Shown one piece after another: positions 1 through 11,306 of a DNA stretch of 64,000 nt. The translations under genes were made by a program, and so were the position numbers. Every line of letters starts with the position of its first letter. Positions within the stretch are counted from its first letter, which is position 1. The DNA comes from Dactylonectria macrodidyma (taxonomy: Eukaryota > Ascomycota > Sordariomycetes > Hypocreales > Nectriaceae). The notes beneath the pieces are model-generated. The model searched no databases. It worked only from the letters and a program-made list of their open reading frames with translations, and was not told where the DNA came from. The stretch lies in assembly GCA_020744425.1 (NCBI GenBank), contig JAGMUV010000016.1, positions 434,001-498,000 on the forward strand, read 5' to 3'.

Positions 1-791
1 GTGTAACAGTTAGGAAGTAGAGGTGTAGATAGCTGCCTTCGAGGGCGTAATAGAGTTGGCCTTGTTCTGTATGGAAAACCAGACCTTATTCTGACGCCTG
101 TGCAAGACCTGTTTGGCCGACCTAATTGCTTCTACCCACTGAAAAGGAGACCTTGTTAGCGAAGCTGGTTTCACCGCCTTTGCGGGGATGTATCTATGGG
201 TCGACGGAAATCTAGCGAATCAGATGTTACAAAAGTCATGCCCGTGTAAGAGTCATGCCCGTGTAGCCAAAATGTCATACCCGTATAGCAATTCCCATTC
301 ATAAAGTATGAAAGTCACATGATCGTTCCCTCACAGGAAGTAGGTACCAAAATGCCTTCGAGGAATATACTGCGAACAGTCACGATACGAGCCATCAAGC
401 CAGTTATCAACGCCTACGACCATGCCATCGAGGACGAGGTCTTCTGCGACTCCTGAGTCCCCGAGAGATGAGTACGAGGCGTGCCCAGCCCCTCTAATAA
501 AACAAGTCAATATAAGCAAGTCAAGTAAACAACGAAGTAGGTACTGTGAGTTTGGATAAACGCTCTGAATGAACAGGCTCAGATAGTACATAGATTTAAT
601 GCTGCAAGAAACAAAGAACCCTACCTCATGACATATACTCAATAGAGCGGGTTTTTTTTTCAGAATATTAATATGAGTATTGCTATCACGGCTCTATCAT
701 ATTGCTATCGCGGCTGTATATCCCGCCTACAAAATTCTAACTCCCCAACACCCGCACATCCCAAAAGGTAAATCAGCTGCATCTGCACTAG
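1..791. other. Intergenic region at the window edge
   Basis: I see no supported gene here. The only open frame of note, about 100 codons on the minus strand near 331-642, lacks recognisable domains and looks random. A pogo-type terminal repeat lies at about 232-298 (separate entry). Polyadenylation signals for the minus-strand SGE1-like gene would be expected just below 790, but I cannot single one out. Confidence 0.5.
232..298. repeat. Fot1/pogo-type terminal repeat relic
   Basis: The motif GTCATGCCC-GTGTA is repeated about three times in close succession and ends in CAATTCCCAT. The same arrangement (AGTCATGCCCCCGTA repeated, ending CAATTCCCAT) is found at 46653-46719, next to a pogo-type transposase relic. 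The two are in the same orientation. The copy here has no transposase next to it, so it is probably a solo end or the edge of a MITE. Family assignment rests on the neighbour at 46 kb and is an inference. Confidence 0.5.
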
Positions 792-1979
792 CTACAGCAT
801 TCGTTGAGGAGGCCACTCCGGTGATGCAACCTGGCGCTGTTGCAATGTGATTAATTGCGTACCAGTGCCGTCAAGCCCGTCGAAACCCCAAGAGCCTTCC
901 TCAAGCCCATAATGCTGGGAGCCTTCATCAGCTGCCCCTAGGCTATCAGGTTCCATCATTTGCCGAGTGGACGGGAAAGCAGGTTCGTGATTCGAAATGG
1001 TTGACGCTCGATGGGGTATGTAGTATGAGGGATGCAGTGCGTAGTTGCTCTGAGCTGGTGGTGCATCCATGGGGGAGGCGCTGGGAGCCACAGAAGTGGC
1101 GAAAGTATGCTGATGAGGAGGCGGTGGTGGCGGCTGTGGGTGAGATGGCTGAGATGGGAAGCCGTAATGCCCTGGTGCTCCGTACCCCGAGAGCTGGACC
1201 GGTTGGAAGGTCGGCAGTGACATAGCTCGCTGTAGAACGGTCCCATGGCCACCATACTCATGATCAGGCAGAGGTCCATACATGGCGTGTGGACACCCCA
1301 TCCGGTCGCCTGAGCCGCACTCGACTTCATCAACTGGCGCGCGGAAGTTTTGAGACATAATAAGCTCGGAACGGGGGATGACGTTCCGGAGATTGTGGTG
1401 CTTGGTTGGAGTGGTCAAGCGCCCAGACATGACATCGTTGACGTTGTAATAGCTGACCAAGTGATGCGGCACGCCGTGATAGGATACGCTGATGGTCTTC
1501 TTGACAAGGCCGTCGTTCTTGAATGGGTATGAGTCGATTAGAGAGCCGATTAAAGCCCTCTCTGAATCTTTGTCACCAGCGTTCGGGTCCATTGCCGATG
1601 GAAAGCCCATTCGAGGGGCGTTCTCATTTTTGGTCACACCCTGTTGCGGCTTCTTGTTCTTCTTTAGAGCTCGCTTCTTCTCGCCGGGGGGGAAGGGCTT
1701 CTCGAGCTCGCGGTAGATGAGGAAATTGTCCAGGATGCGACTGGGACTCCACGACACGCCATCAGTCCAGCGCTTGATACCTGATGCATGCTCTTCGTAA
1801 ATGAAGACATTACCGCTCTTGATAAGGTCTTGCCGCTCCCGGTCGTACGGCCGACGAGGGACGTGATTTAGCTGACCTGATAGACTGGCCTCGAAAAGGA
1901 TGAGGGCATCAATCGTCGAAGCGATGTAGCCATCAAAGGTGGGATTTAGAGGATTTGATGGACTTGACATGGCCATCAT
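792..1979 (-). CDS. SGE1: WOPR-domain (Gti1/Pac2) transcriptional regulator, SGE1/WOR1/RYP1-like
   Basis: This 395-aa protein in one exon begins with the first WOPR box: FDGYIAST-DALILFEA, then HVPRRPYDRER, SGNVFIYEEHASGIKRWTDG and WSPSRILDNFLIYREL (about residues 15-95). The second box follows a linker: SYPFKNDGLVKKTISV and HHLVSYYNVNDV (about 150-190). The C-terminal half is rich in Pro, His, Gln and Ser, as in the family. Known members (Wor1, Ryp1, Sge1) bind DNA through the WOPR domain and control morphological switching, conidiation and effector genes. Two adjacent ATGs and a third two codons later make the exact start uncertain. Length is close to the family norm and I see no damage. 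Orthology to SGE1 rather than to the paralogue Pac2 is suggested by the N-terminal FDGYIAST context. Confidence 0.93.
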   Translation of the reverse strand: MMAMSSPSNPLNPTFDGYIASTIDALILFEASLSGQLNHVPRRPYDRERQDLIKSGNVFIYEEHASGIKRWTDGVSWSPSRILDNFLIYRELEKPFPPGEKKRALKKNKKPQQGVTKNENAPRMGFPSAMDPNAGDKDSERALIGSLIDSYPFKNDGLVKKTISVSYHGVPHHLVSYYNVNDVMSGRLTTPTKHHNLRNVIPRSELIMSQNFRAPVDEVECGSGDRMGCPHAMYGPLPDHEYGGHGTVLQRAMSLPTFQPVQLSGYGAPGHYGFPSQPSHPQPPPPPPHQHTFATSVAPSASPMDAPPAQSNYALHPSYYIPHRASTISNHEPAFPSTRQMMEPDSLGAADEGSQHYGLEEGSWGFDGLDGTGTQLITLQQRQVASPEWPPQRML

Positions 1980-3610
1980 GAAGTGTGTGGTTGAGGAGGG
2001 TAAGTTGAGGGTAAGTTAGGGTAAGTGGAGGGCAAAGTTGATGGTAAAGTTTAAATTGAAGTTGAGGGCGAAGAATTGTAGATTTGATGAAGTGTATTGC
2101 CGAGAAGAATAATTGAGAGGGGGGAATCGAGGGGAAGACGAGGGGGAGAATATACTCTGGCTTTTATACACAAGCGAATCACCACGCCCACAAGGGTATG
2201 AGAGCCCGTAACGGTACGCGACGCTGAGAGAGTTTGCGCAAACAAAGACCCCGCCAGGTCATGAAGCTTAGACTGCAGAGACTTCAGGCACCAGGCAGCG
2301 AGGATTGGACGGTGCGGGTGAGGTGACGACGAGAGTTGATAGAAGAGGAGGATTGAGGGAAAAGAAGAACGCAATTGGAGTGAGGGAGAGAATTCAAGTC
2401 TCGAGAGTTTACCAGACCAGCGATTCAAGGTGGAGCACCGGCAGCGCAATGACAAGACTGGGCGAGCGAGAGCAAGAGGAGAGCGAGAGGCCACAGGATG
2501 GAGTCAAGATATTCATGGACGGCTGTGGGACCTACTTGAAGGCGAATCAGAGGGGGGCGTCAAGGTGCTGGAGGCGTCCCAGCGTCCTGCGTCCGGCGGT
2601 TTGCTGGCTGATTCCAGCCTCGTGCCAAAATCGTCCTTGGGCGGGAAGCGTGAGGCGCTCTTTCGCCGGCTGGCCGTGGTCGTGGCGGTGGTGTGTGTGC
2701 GTGTGCGTGCCTCGTCTCTTCTGTCGCCGGACCAGGACAAACGGAATGGCCAGGAGAAATGGGTCTGGGCCAGCTGCGTCTGCGTCTGCGTCTCGAATTA
2801 CACACGGCAGGCTCGTAGTTGCAGGCCAAATGACATGCGAAGAACGCTGGCGGAAGACGGCGCTCTCGTCTCCGGAAGTGGGAAGCAAGAGTTGGGCTTC
2901 TTTGCTTGGCGTCGTCCAAGGCAGCGATGGATGCCCGACGGAGACAGACCCGGAGTTGGAGGCGGCACGGAAACGGAGCGCGGGATTGGTGATTGGAAAT
3001 TTGTCGACTCGAATCTGACGGAAACGACAAATGGGGCGCCCCCCCCGCGAACGACTCGGGCTCTCGACTCTGGCGGATCTCGACTCTGGTTCTCGACTCG
3101 TCTGCACACTCGTTTGCAGCTAGCTGGCGGCGATCCGGGACCCGTGAGCAGGACGACGAGACAATTGATGAGAGGAATGCGGGAAGAAGAAAAACGGAGT
3201 AGCGTAGCGGCGGCGGAGAGGAAAGATGGATCAGAGAGAGATCAGAGACAAGAATCCCGAAGATGGGCGGGAGCTGGTGGAGGTAGGGAGTAGGTGCGTC
3301 TGAAGGGGGGGGGGTGGAGGCGTGAGTTGCGTGTGGTGTGAGATGAGATGAGATGAGATGGAGGGTTGGGATGGGATAGGCTGGCCAAAGAGCACAAGTC
3401 TGTGAGTGATTGACGGACTCGGTGTTGGTGTCTGGTGCCTGGTGTGGTCTGGTGCGCCTCGTGTGCCTGGTGCGCCTCGTGTGGGCTTCTGTGGATGATG
3501 GACGGCTGGAGGATTGTGTACAGTGACGGACTGTGATGATGATGATGATGGTGATGACCTCGGTGACCATCGTGAGCAAGAAACGGTGCTCCCAGGGTGG
3601 GCCGTCAAAT
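1980..3610 (-). promoter_or_regulatory. Probable long 5' leader and promoter of the SGE1-like gene
   Basis: About 1.6 kb upstream of the WOPR gene is free of convincing coding sequence but strongly skewed in composition. It is purine-rich on the plus strand (CT-rich in the sense of the minus-strand gene), with TGAGA repeats near 3338-3360, GTG/CTGGTG-rich sequence at 3420-3490 and a GAT triplet run near 3533-3557. Open frames of up to 339 codons exist on both strands but are low-complexity Pro/Ser/Arg/His strings in several overlapping frames, which argues against translation. WOR1-type genes are known for unusually long upstream regions and leaders. That this one is transcribed as leader is an inference. 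Confidence 0.45.
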
Positions 3611-5645
3611 GGTGGATATCAGACCCGAGAAAGCACCCAAGTCAACAACTGGAAGGTACTTGATACACTACAGTGTCAACCGCTATATGAATCCGCCTAG
3701 ATTTAAGCTTAAGTATCCGTATCTGAGCATGGACCGTCGTGACTGTAAACAGTGACTGGCGTGGCTTTAAAAGTGAACAGTTGTACGGAGTAACCTCAGC
3801 GAAGAATTCCTATACGGAAGCGTCATCCCGACTCACGGGCTGTCTACACGCAAGGCCGATGTTGGCCATCCTACCATTGTCACATGTCATCTTCTACAGG
3901 AATGAGGCGCGCTTGTCGCGGAAAACTCCGGATTTTTTACCCACACCATGTCTCCCGTCTGCATCCTCTTGCACGTATCGGCAAGACCAGTGAGCCCATG
4001 AGGCAAAAATGCCTGTGCGTCCCCCAAACCAAACCTGAAAAAAGAAATAATAAGAATAAAGTGCAGCAGCTGACCAGGAACTTGATGAAGGAAACGTGGA
4101 GAACACGGCACAATGTCAAATTAGGTTGTGGGAGTAGGCATGCAGATTGCTCTCCGTGCTAAGCTTGTCAGAGACGATCTGTCACACGGTGACTTGCTTA
4201 GGGAGTTCTAAGCCTACAGAAAAAGCAATGGGGGAAATTGGGGCCTCTTTGTCAATCTGGGACTAACCTTTTACGATCAACAACTGAAACATCCTAAACC
4301 TTGTAGTTACACCACAAGAGTGAGCGGCTGGTCTCTCCTTTCTAGCACTTGATGAACCCACGTTACGACTTACTGTCTAGTTTATCCGGATCAGTGGCTC
4401 CGTAGACATTAACCAGTGCTGTGGATGTTCATCAACTGGTCTGTGCTCTAGCACCTTACGTCCCATTCGTTTGTTGTTGCGCCGCAGGCGAAGGTGGGAG
4501 AGATTCACTCTGTAATTGCCTGCCCTACCGATCGTGACTAGGTGACAGTTCATCTACTATCGTGTGGTGGCGTGCTTTAGCTTGCTAAGTTGCCCCGCTT
4601 TGGGCACCAAGTTGTCTCCCTGTTGGGCTGTAATCCAGCCACCAAGTCTTAACGTTGTGCAACGGCACTTGAAGCATTCTGGTACTTCATACGGATGATT
4701 GCCATGAGAAAGGACCTAGAGAGACGAAACAGCCTGGTCGACATGCCTTTGAAAAAGAGGGACTCTCCTCAGACTGCATCACTTGGGGGTGTTGATGGGG
4801 GGGTGCCACTTGCACTTCCCTTTGGTTGCCTCCTTTCGCCTCCGCCCTCTGCACGCCCAGTTGCCCTCCCAAATCCACTCTCTACAGGCGTGGCTTTTGC
4901 CCATTTGCCTCGAGGCGAACCGCTCTGTTGATATATCAAACCACGCAACGATAGAACACTGGCCTTAGCGCCTACCGCCTCTGCGTCTCACTGGTTTTGT
5001 TGACTCCGAAAGCCTGGTGTCGCCTCTTGTTGCTGCCGACTGCTGCCGCTGGCCCGCGGCGAGCCGCTCGGATGGAGGACTCGCCAGAACCTGATCGTTG
5101 GCTGAAGCGCGTCAAGTACGCGCAGCAGGACGACAAGACAATCCCAGCGAATATAGCCGTCGCCAGTACGGGGGCAACCGACAGCATACACAGGCCCTTG
5201 ACCACCGATGTCCCGTTGTTTGAGAGCCCATGGAGGTTTTCGTCGGGCTTGACATCTCCATCGCAGGTGCTCTTTAATCTTCCTGAGGATCTTGACTGCC
5301 CTTGGGGACCGACTTTTCCAGGTGAGGAAGCGAACCTGTTATCTCTCCTTTCCCTCGTCTCCAATTCCTGGCTTCGTTTACAGGGTCTTCTGTCTCCTCT
5401 TGGTTCCTCGACGTCCCTGTCATGTCCCTATGGCTGATCTTGATATGGATCTCGGATCATGGACGGGCAACTTTGGGCGTCTAAGAGAGCACAGGATGCA
5501 ACCCACCAACACCCCTGTCACTTCTACTCTCGACCCGTCACACGATCTGGCTCTGAACCCATCTTCGTCCATCTTGTTCCCAACTTCGTCCCCCTTCCGG
5601 TTCCAATCGAAAGGAATTGAAGCCTTCCATTGACCCGGCCGTGCC
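3611..5645. other. Intergenic region before the transcription-factor gene
   Basis: No domain-bearing frame is visible. The last 600 bases might hold 5' exons of the downstream gene. A frame runs from about 5072, could splice at GTGAGG near 5322 to an acceptor near 5384, and then reads MADLDMDLGSW onward in the same frame as the gene. It meets a TGA at 5631-5633, four codons before the ATG at 5646. I found no Zn2Cys6 cluster here, so either the protein lacks one, the cluster is in an exon I cannot see, or the 5' end is broken. Confidence 0.4.
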
Positions 5646-7992
5646 ATGTTAGACTATCGAGTCGATAAGCTGACGCTGGATGAAGCACCTCAACCAGCGG
5701 GCCTAAATCTTCGCCCAGCCACGTCGCCTCAACCTCAACCTCAACCGCCTTCACAAGTAAGACATCCACCCGTCCTCCTATCCAGCCCCCCGGCTGATCC
5801 CCCGGAGCTTGTCAAAGCTGAACCCCAGGACTCCGAGAGACATGAAGCAGTGGATGGACCTGTCGTCAGCCCCTTCACTGATAGCGAAGTCCGACTGATG
5901 GTGTTAACCGCTCCGCGCTATGCCCGACCTGAAAGTGGCCAGGTGAACGGCTACGTCAAGTTCAACTGGCCATCTCGGCAATTGTCGAGGCGGCCATCTG
6001 CCCTTCTTGTACCACTTCAATCCAACAACGGCGGAGAGAACATCACGACGAACTCGGCGCAGCTGTCGACTGTCGTTCATAGTCCCGATATCGTGACCCT
6101 CATCGGGCCCGTGCCTGCATCATCCGTGATGATGAGCAGGACTGTGGCACCCAAAATTAGCCTGACAGCTCCTTCGCCGTCAGCGATGGCAACAAACCCC
6201 CCAATATCGCCTCAAGAACCTTCGTTGTCAGTCATGGCAGCTGGTGAGCCGAGAATGCTGCCACCACAGTTTGGTTTCCAGGTCATGATGGATTGTACCG
6301 ATAGGCGGTTATTCGAATTCTGTACGTCCACATCCCAAGTCCCTTCAAGGGACATGTCAACGCCCTGCGTGTTTGCCGAGCAAGGTCTGACGTTCTGACC
6401 ATAGATACAAAGAATTGGTGTCCTGGAAGAAGCGTTCTCAACGACACAAACCTGTGGTTGAGGGACTTGGCGCCGATGCATAAGACCGAAGGCATCCTCT
6501 ATGCCATTCAGAGCTTGGCCGGGATTTATATCTATGATTATCTGCCGGACGAGCGTATCCAGCAACGGATCAATGAACGATATGCTATGGCAAATGAGTA
6601 TTTCAGTAAGCTTCTTGTTGCTCCCGAGAGCAGGAACGTTGGGCGAAGCGATGAAGTCATTACCATGGCTGTTATCCTCTCTATGCAAGATGTACGTGTA
6701 ACGGCAAACCCTTGTCGAACAATTGCGCTCCGTCGACATTTTGTCATAACGAGATCTAACTTTCATTCAGATTGTCCTGACCGAGCGGTGGCTCAAGAAT
6801 CCCTCCTCTCCTCGCTGGTTGGAAGGGTTCAAGCAAGGCGAGTACTTCCTGCACAAAACAGATCCGGGTGGCCGATTCTGGAAAGACCACAACGTCCAAT
6901 ATAGCGATCTCCGCGTCTCCCTGTCCATCATCGTCGGTCGAGCGGTCATTCTCGCCCAGCCAATGATGGCGCTCCCTTCGCCAGCCATGCTGAAACCCGA
7001 GGAAGAGGCCAGTAGATTTGACTGGCTTCTCTATGGCACCGAGAAGGACATGTTTGAGATCCACGGCGGATGTGGCTTTTCCAGGAAGCTGCTGCATACC
7101 ATGAGCCAAGTGGCATACTGCGCGGCCCGCCTGCAGCAAGAACCCGAGAGCACCATTGTTCCCATCACGGCACGGTATCTTCACCGTGAACTCCAAGAGA
7201 TGCGGCAGTGGAGTCGCGAAGGCATATCGTGGAAGGTCGCCCAAGCACAGCCTCCAACGATAGTATGGGTCAGATCGAAGTCGGACAACACAATCATTGA
7301 CTCCAACCAGGAAATGACAGATGTAACGGCCGAGGCGTGGAGAATTGCTGCGATCATTTACCTGCAATGTCGACTATTGAGGTATGGATGAAGAAGCAGA
7401 GTCGGGAGGGAGGCGATTTGTTTTGCCTGGAGACCTTCATTCCGCGCTGCGGTAATGGTGATGAGGACTCAGAGTGCTGACTGGACTTTTAGGCTGCCCC
7501 GAAACCATCCCGAAGTTCTTGCCAATTTAACGGACCTCGCGAAGTGCATCCGCATCATGCCGACATCGGGCTCACACTTCACGGCACAAGCACCTCTACT
7601 CCCTGTTTTTTTCTTGGGCATGCTAGCAACGCTCCCCGACCACAAGGACGTATCACGGGACTGGTTTGAGGAGGTCGTTCGAACACCAGTGCGGAGTGTA
7701 AGAGAATTGCCATTTGCTCTTTTGAGTCCTATGTGTCGGGCAGGCTGGTTGTGCCCGCTACTCGGGTCGACTGCAATTGCTTTACAGAATTAAGGTGCTA
7801 ACAAACTCTGCTCAGAGTGTCCCTCCACTGTATCAGGCTCTGAAGCGCATCTGGGCCTGGATCGGCACTGATGTCAAGATCCCATCTGCGCCCACGGCCC
7901 TGTCTACGTCTATCGGCAAGAGGTACCCTTGGTGGGAAAACCTCGTTGCAAGCGTCCATGTAAAGGAAAAGGAGACCCTGTGCCTGACCTAG
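5646..7992 (+). CDS. Fungal-specific transcription factor, Fungal_trans_2 (PF11951) type
   Basis: Five exons read 5646-6321, 6405-6691, 6771-7381, 7493-7697 and 7816-7992, all with GT-AG introns and consistent phases. After a Pro/Ser-rich leader the conserved fold starts at the first splice (F-Y-TKNWCPGRSVLND, then LWLRDLAPM-HKTEGILYAIQSLAGIY). It runs through MAVILSMQDIVLTERWL, LRVSLSIIVGRAVILAQP and EAWRIAAIIYLQCRLLR to the C-terminal WAWIGT and KRYPWWENLVASVHVKE-ETLCLT, a typical ending of this family. These are nuclear regulators, usually with an N-terminal Zn2Cys6 cluster, which I do not see. The in-frame TGA at 5631-5633 lies just upstream, so the true N-terminus may be longer, spliced differently, or lost. 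Target genes cannot be predicted. Confidence 0.8.
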
Positions 7993-8571
7993 ATGACCGC
8001 GGCGCTTTCCACCGTTGCGCCTCACACTTCCCCCGTGGTATTCTTTCAAATAATCGCACCATATCTGTGAGAGTCAGAGCCGTCGAAGTTTGTGCTTGTT
8101 CGAATTTCGATCACCAACGAGGTGGCCAGGGGCTCAGTACGTGCCTCAGTTTTAGTCACTCGAGGATCGTTATGACAAACTCGGTTCTTCCAATGCATGG
8201 CTGTTCTTTCTCAGAAGGGAAGTTGTGCAGGAACGCGTCGAAGGAACAAGGGGAAGAGGACCGAAAGGATTGAAGGAGGGTAACGTTAGAGGTATTTAAT
8301 TACCGTCAGGATGGTAAGGGGAAGTGGGTAGGAAAAGGACGAAATCATTCTCCAATATTCGAGTCCACCTTTTGCGTCTTGGCAGAGGAGACCAGAAGCT
8401 GCTCTGAGCGTGGTCCGATGACTTCAGCATCATCTTGGCCCATTTTTGACCAAATTTTCGGCACTGGATACTCCAGGCTCAGTTTTCAATTTTTTATTAT
8501 TTTTTTGTCCTGCAAGAGCAGCGAACCGACTGGCACGTTGAAAAAAGCTTCTCACGTGACAAAGAGTACCT
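7993..8571. other. Intergenic region between transcription factor and transposon
   Basis: Contains the 3' side of the preceding gene and A/T-rich sequence, with no supported coding frame. It ends in the 9-bp GTGGAGGAG that is duplicated on the far side of the DUF6589/RecQ transposon. Confidence 0.5.
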
Positions 8572-8580
8572 GTGGAGGAG

Positions 8581-8601
8581 TTACCTCAGGCACTCAGGCC
8601 C
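8581..8601 (+). repeat. Left terminal inverted repeat of the DUF6589/RecQ transposon
   Basis: Starts TTACCTCAGGCACTCAG and continues with GCCC. It matches the reverse complement of 13874-13894 at 20 of 21 positions and abuts the target duplication at 8572-8580. Confidence 0.88.
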
Positions 8602-8816
8602 CTGGGCGCGCTTAATAGCGCGACGCCTTCCCTAAAGGGGTAATGCTCCCAGAGGGCCTGAGCCCACAACTTTGAATTTGTATGGAATAATGCTTCGTCA
8701 CCGTGACTACATCTACAAGCCTGCGTATTATTGAGAACGTGCCACGCAGCCAGTTGAAAGCATCAACTCCCCTGAACGACACCGCGATACCGGTAGTTCT
8801 TGATACGGATATCGAC

Positions 8817-11298
8817 ATGGAGCCGCCCACGTCACCTCTTTCCTCCCTCCCGGCGATGAGCAGCCCACCAGCCTTCGTCGAACCCGATACATCTGCCCGA
8901 CAGTCTGCACGCAGCAATGACGAAAAACTGGAGCTGGCCATCAAATACATGCGAGATGATCTATACTTCAGCATTGGCGATTTCGTCAAAGCACTGTCGA
9001 CAGCCAAAGGCGTAGCCAGTGGCAAGAGAAGAGCTGCATTTTCTAAGGCTGCATACGAGGATCCGGCTGTCTTGAAGATATATATGGGCGACAATGACTC
9101 GGTGGACGACAGGCAAGTATGTGCCCGGCATCGTCTCATCTCTCACCTTGATGTCGGGCGCGTCAACATGCGGCGGGAGGTGAAGAAGCTATGCGAGATG
9201 TCACCCTTTCGCGCAACACAGCAAGCAGAAGCCGGCGCCTTTACACGACTGAACATGGGCAAAGTCATCAAGGCTGCAGAGGATAGTTGTCCGTTACTTA
9301 TGAGCATTCTCCGTGCCGCAATGTTGCCATGGCATGTCAATTCGGCTGGCAATGAAAAGCAGTATAGCCCACATCAAGGATGTCTCATCACTGTACTCGC
9401 AGTGATGTGCCGCTCAATGCATCTGAAAGAGGCATCAGGTTTCCAGCTACAAATGGGTCTATATCTACACTCCAAAGGTGTCAAAAGAAGGCAACTGGAA
9501 GCTCTGTGCCGGCTTGGGCTCTGCAGCTCTTACCAGACGGTTTTGCGTGCTGTAAAGAGACAGTCAGATGCAGCTGCCGGAGAAGTAACCACGAGAGGAC
9601 AGCAGCCAACAGTCGTCACTGCATACGACAACTTCGAGCAGATGGAACATGTCAAGGAGCAGCGAGTTGACAATGAAAACTCGTTTCGATCAGTAACTAC
9701 TGGTCAGCTTATTTCTGGCATCGAAATGCCAGAAGGTGGACTAAAGCAGAGCATGCTGAACCAGTCGGTAAAGCTGAGGCTGACGGATATCATCTGCGCA
9801 CCGGGAAATGAGAGAGATGCCGTGGAATTGGAGGTAAGAATGCGGTTGCCTGTATTCTGTTCAAGTGGCTGATACCATAAAGGCATAGAATTCCCGATAT
9901 TTTGTCTATGAGGCTATCAAAAGTGCATTTCCGGACTGCATTGCCATGTCGAATCCTCCTTCAATGCCAGCGATTGATATCCTACCAAGACAGAAGACGA
10001 GTCATGTCTCTCTAGGACCTATTCCACACGACGAGAGCACAAACGTGGGCAACCTGAATGTTCTAGCGAACATCTTCGAAGAGCAATACAAGCTGCCAGA
10101 AGACGCGTTCCAGGAGCGGCTGTTCCTCATTTATGGCGACCAGATGACGACTCAGCGAATCAGAACAGTCAAGTCGCGTCGATCCAGATCTGCCCGGGCC
10201 GTCGACAGCTTGCGATGGGCACTACCGGTGCCAGCTCTCTTTCATTTGAGAATGAACTACCTTTACATGTTGAGTCGAGTGCACTTCGGTGCAGCAGGTG
10301 ACGGCAGCAAAGCAACACTCTATTATGCCGTGAATCTCTGGATCCGCAAGGGCATACAGAAGAAGAAAGCGGACTTTTACTCGCTGGAACAGCTCGTCAT
10401 CCACAGTTTTCAAGCCAGAATCTGTGCCATCATGTGGTCAACCCTTGCAGCTCTTGACCTTGGACGTACGGAGTCAGATATCAGGAATATCCTCAGAAGC
10501 TATGATACAGTACAATTCAACGAGCTTGTGGATAAAATCGTCGAGTCATACCTCTTCGACGCGCGATACACTGAAAATCTAGAGGTCAGGAATCACATAC
10601 TCTTCCTCCAGCAGTCTCAGAACTACCTGACTATGAAACATGCTATCAAGCATGCTGACCTTGGTCTGCTTCTGCGTTCCATCCGGCGAAGTGCAGTCTA
10701 TTTTCATGGATCCGGCCAGCACAAGTACGCATATGAAATGCTCTATTTCTTGCGTCTGACCACTACGGAAGCTGCATCGCCAGAGCTTCAAAGAGCCATA
10801 ATGGCAAATGGTCTTGTGAACACGGCTGGCGCAGATGACAGCTGGTTTGAGACCGATAGACTGGTTGAGTTCCACAACGGCACGTTGAAAACGATATTTA
10901 AGGACCGCCGTGGTTCGGCCATCACCGTCAAATATCTCATGGAGAACTGTGCCCTGAACACCGAGTTTTTCAGGTCTCTGGAAGAGAATATGGAGTCTTT
11001 TCTGGACATGAGCCACAACGGCAGACATCCAGACAAGAGTGTTGCTCGCGACATCATAATCATGGCAGAAGCACTCACAGACAGTGGCTCAATATCTGGC
11101 ATGCAGCGCAGGCCAGTCAAGCATGAAGCTTTGGATTTGTTTGATGCTGCGGCTCCGAGGTTGGCTGGTCCAGCATTGGGCAAATTCAACCGGAAGGAGT
11201 GCATGGCTGAGCAGGATGTCACGGCAGCTGACTTGGACGCCGAGGAAGAAGCATTCGATGAAGCCGATCAGTTCTTTGATGGGTATGGGGATCTGTGA
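8817..11298 (+). CDS. DUF6589-domain protein, candidate transposase
   Basis: Two exons: up to 9833 and 9889-11298, joined in phase 0 across a 55-nt intron (GTAAGA...CATAG). The frame is open from 8703, but the first ATG is at 8817, giving about 808 aa. The C-terminal two thirds carry the conserved blocks I associate with DUF6589: TAYDNFEQMEHVKEQR, then SVTTGQLISG, YGDQMTTQRIR, LRWALPVPALFHLRMNYLYM, LEQLVIHSFQARI, LRLTTTEAASPELQRAIM and WFETDRLVEFHNGTLK. Acidic residues in YDN, GDQ and VEFHN are spaced as a possible D-D-E triad of an RNase H-like nuclease with a large helical insertion. That is inference. Its place inside perfect inverted repeats, beside a helicase, supports a transposase role. 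An upstream exon is possible. Confidence 0.8.
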
Positions 11299-11306
11299 CG
11301 CGTATT

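Noticed and set aside
331..642. 103-codon minus-strand frame
   Set aside because: Composition and lack of motifs suggest chance.
2305..3579. Overlapping long frames on both strands upstream of the SGE1-like gene
   Set aside because: Low-complexity Arg/Ser/Pro strings in many frames at once. Explained by skewed composition rather than translation.
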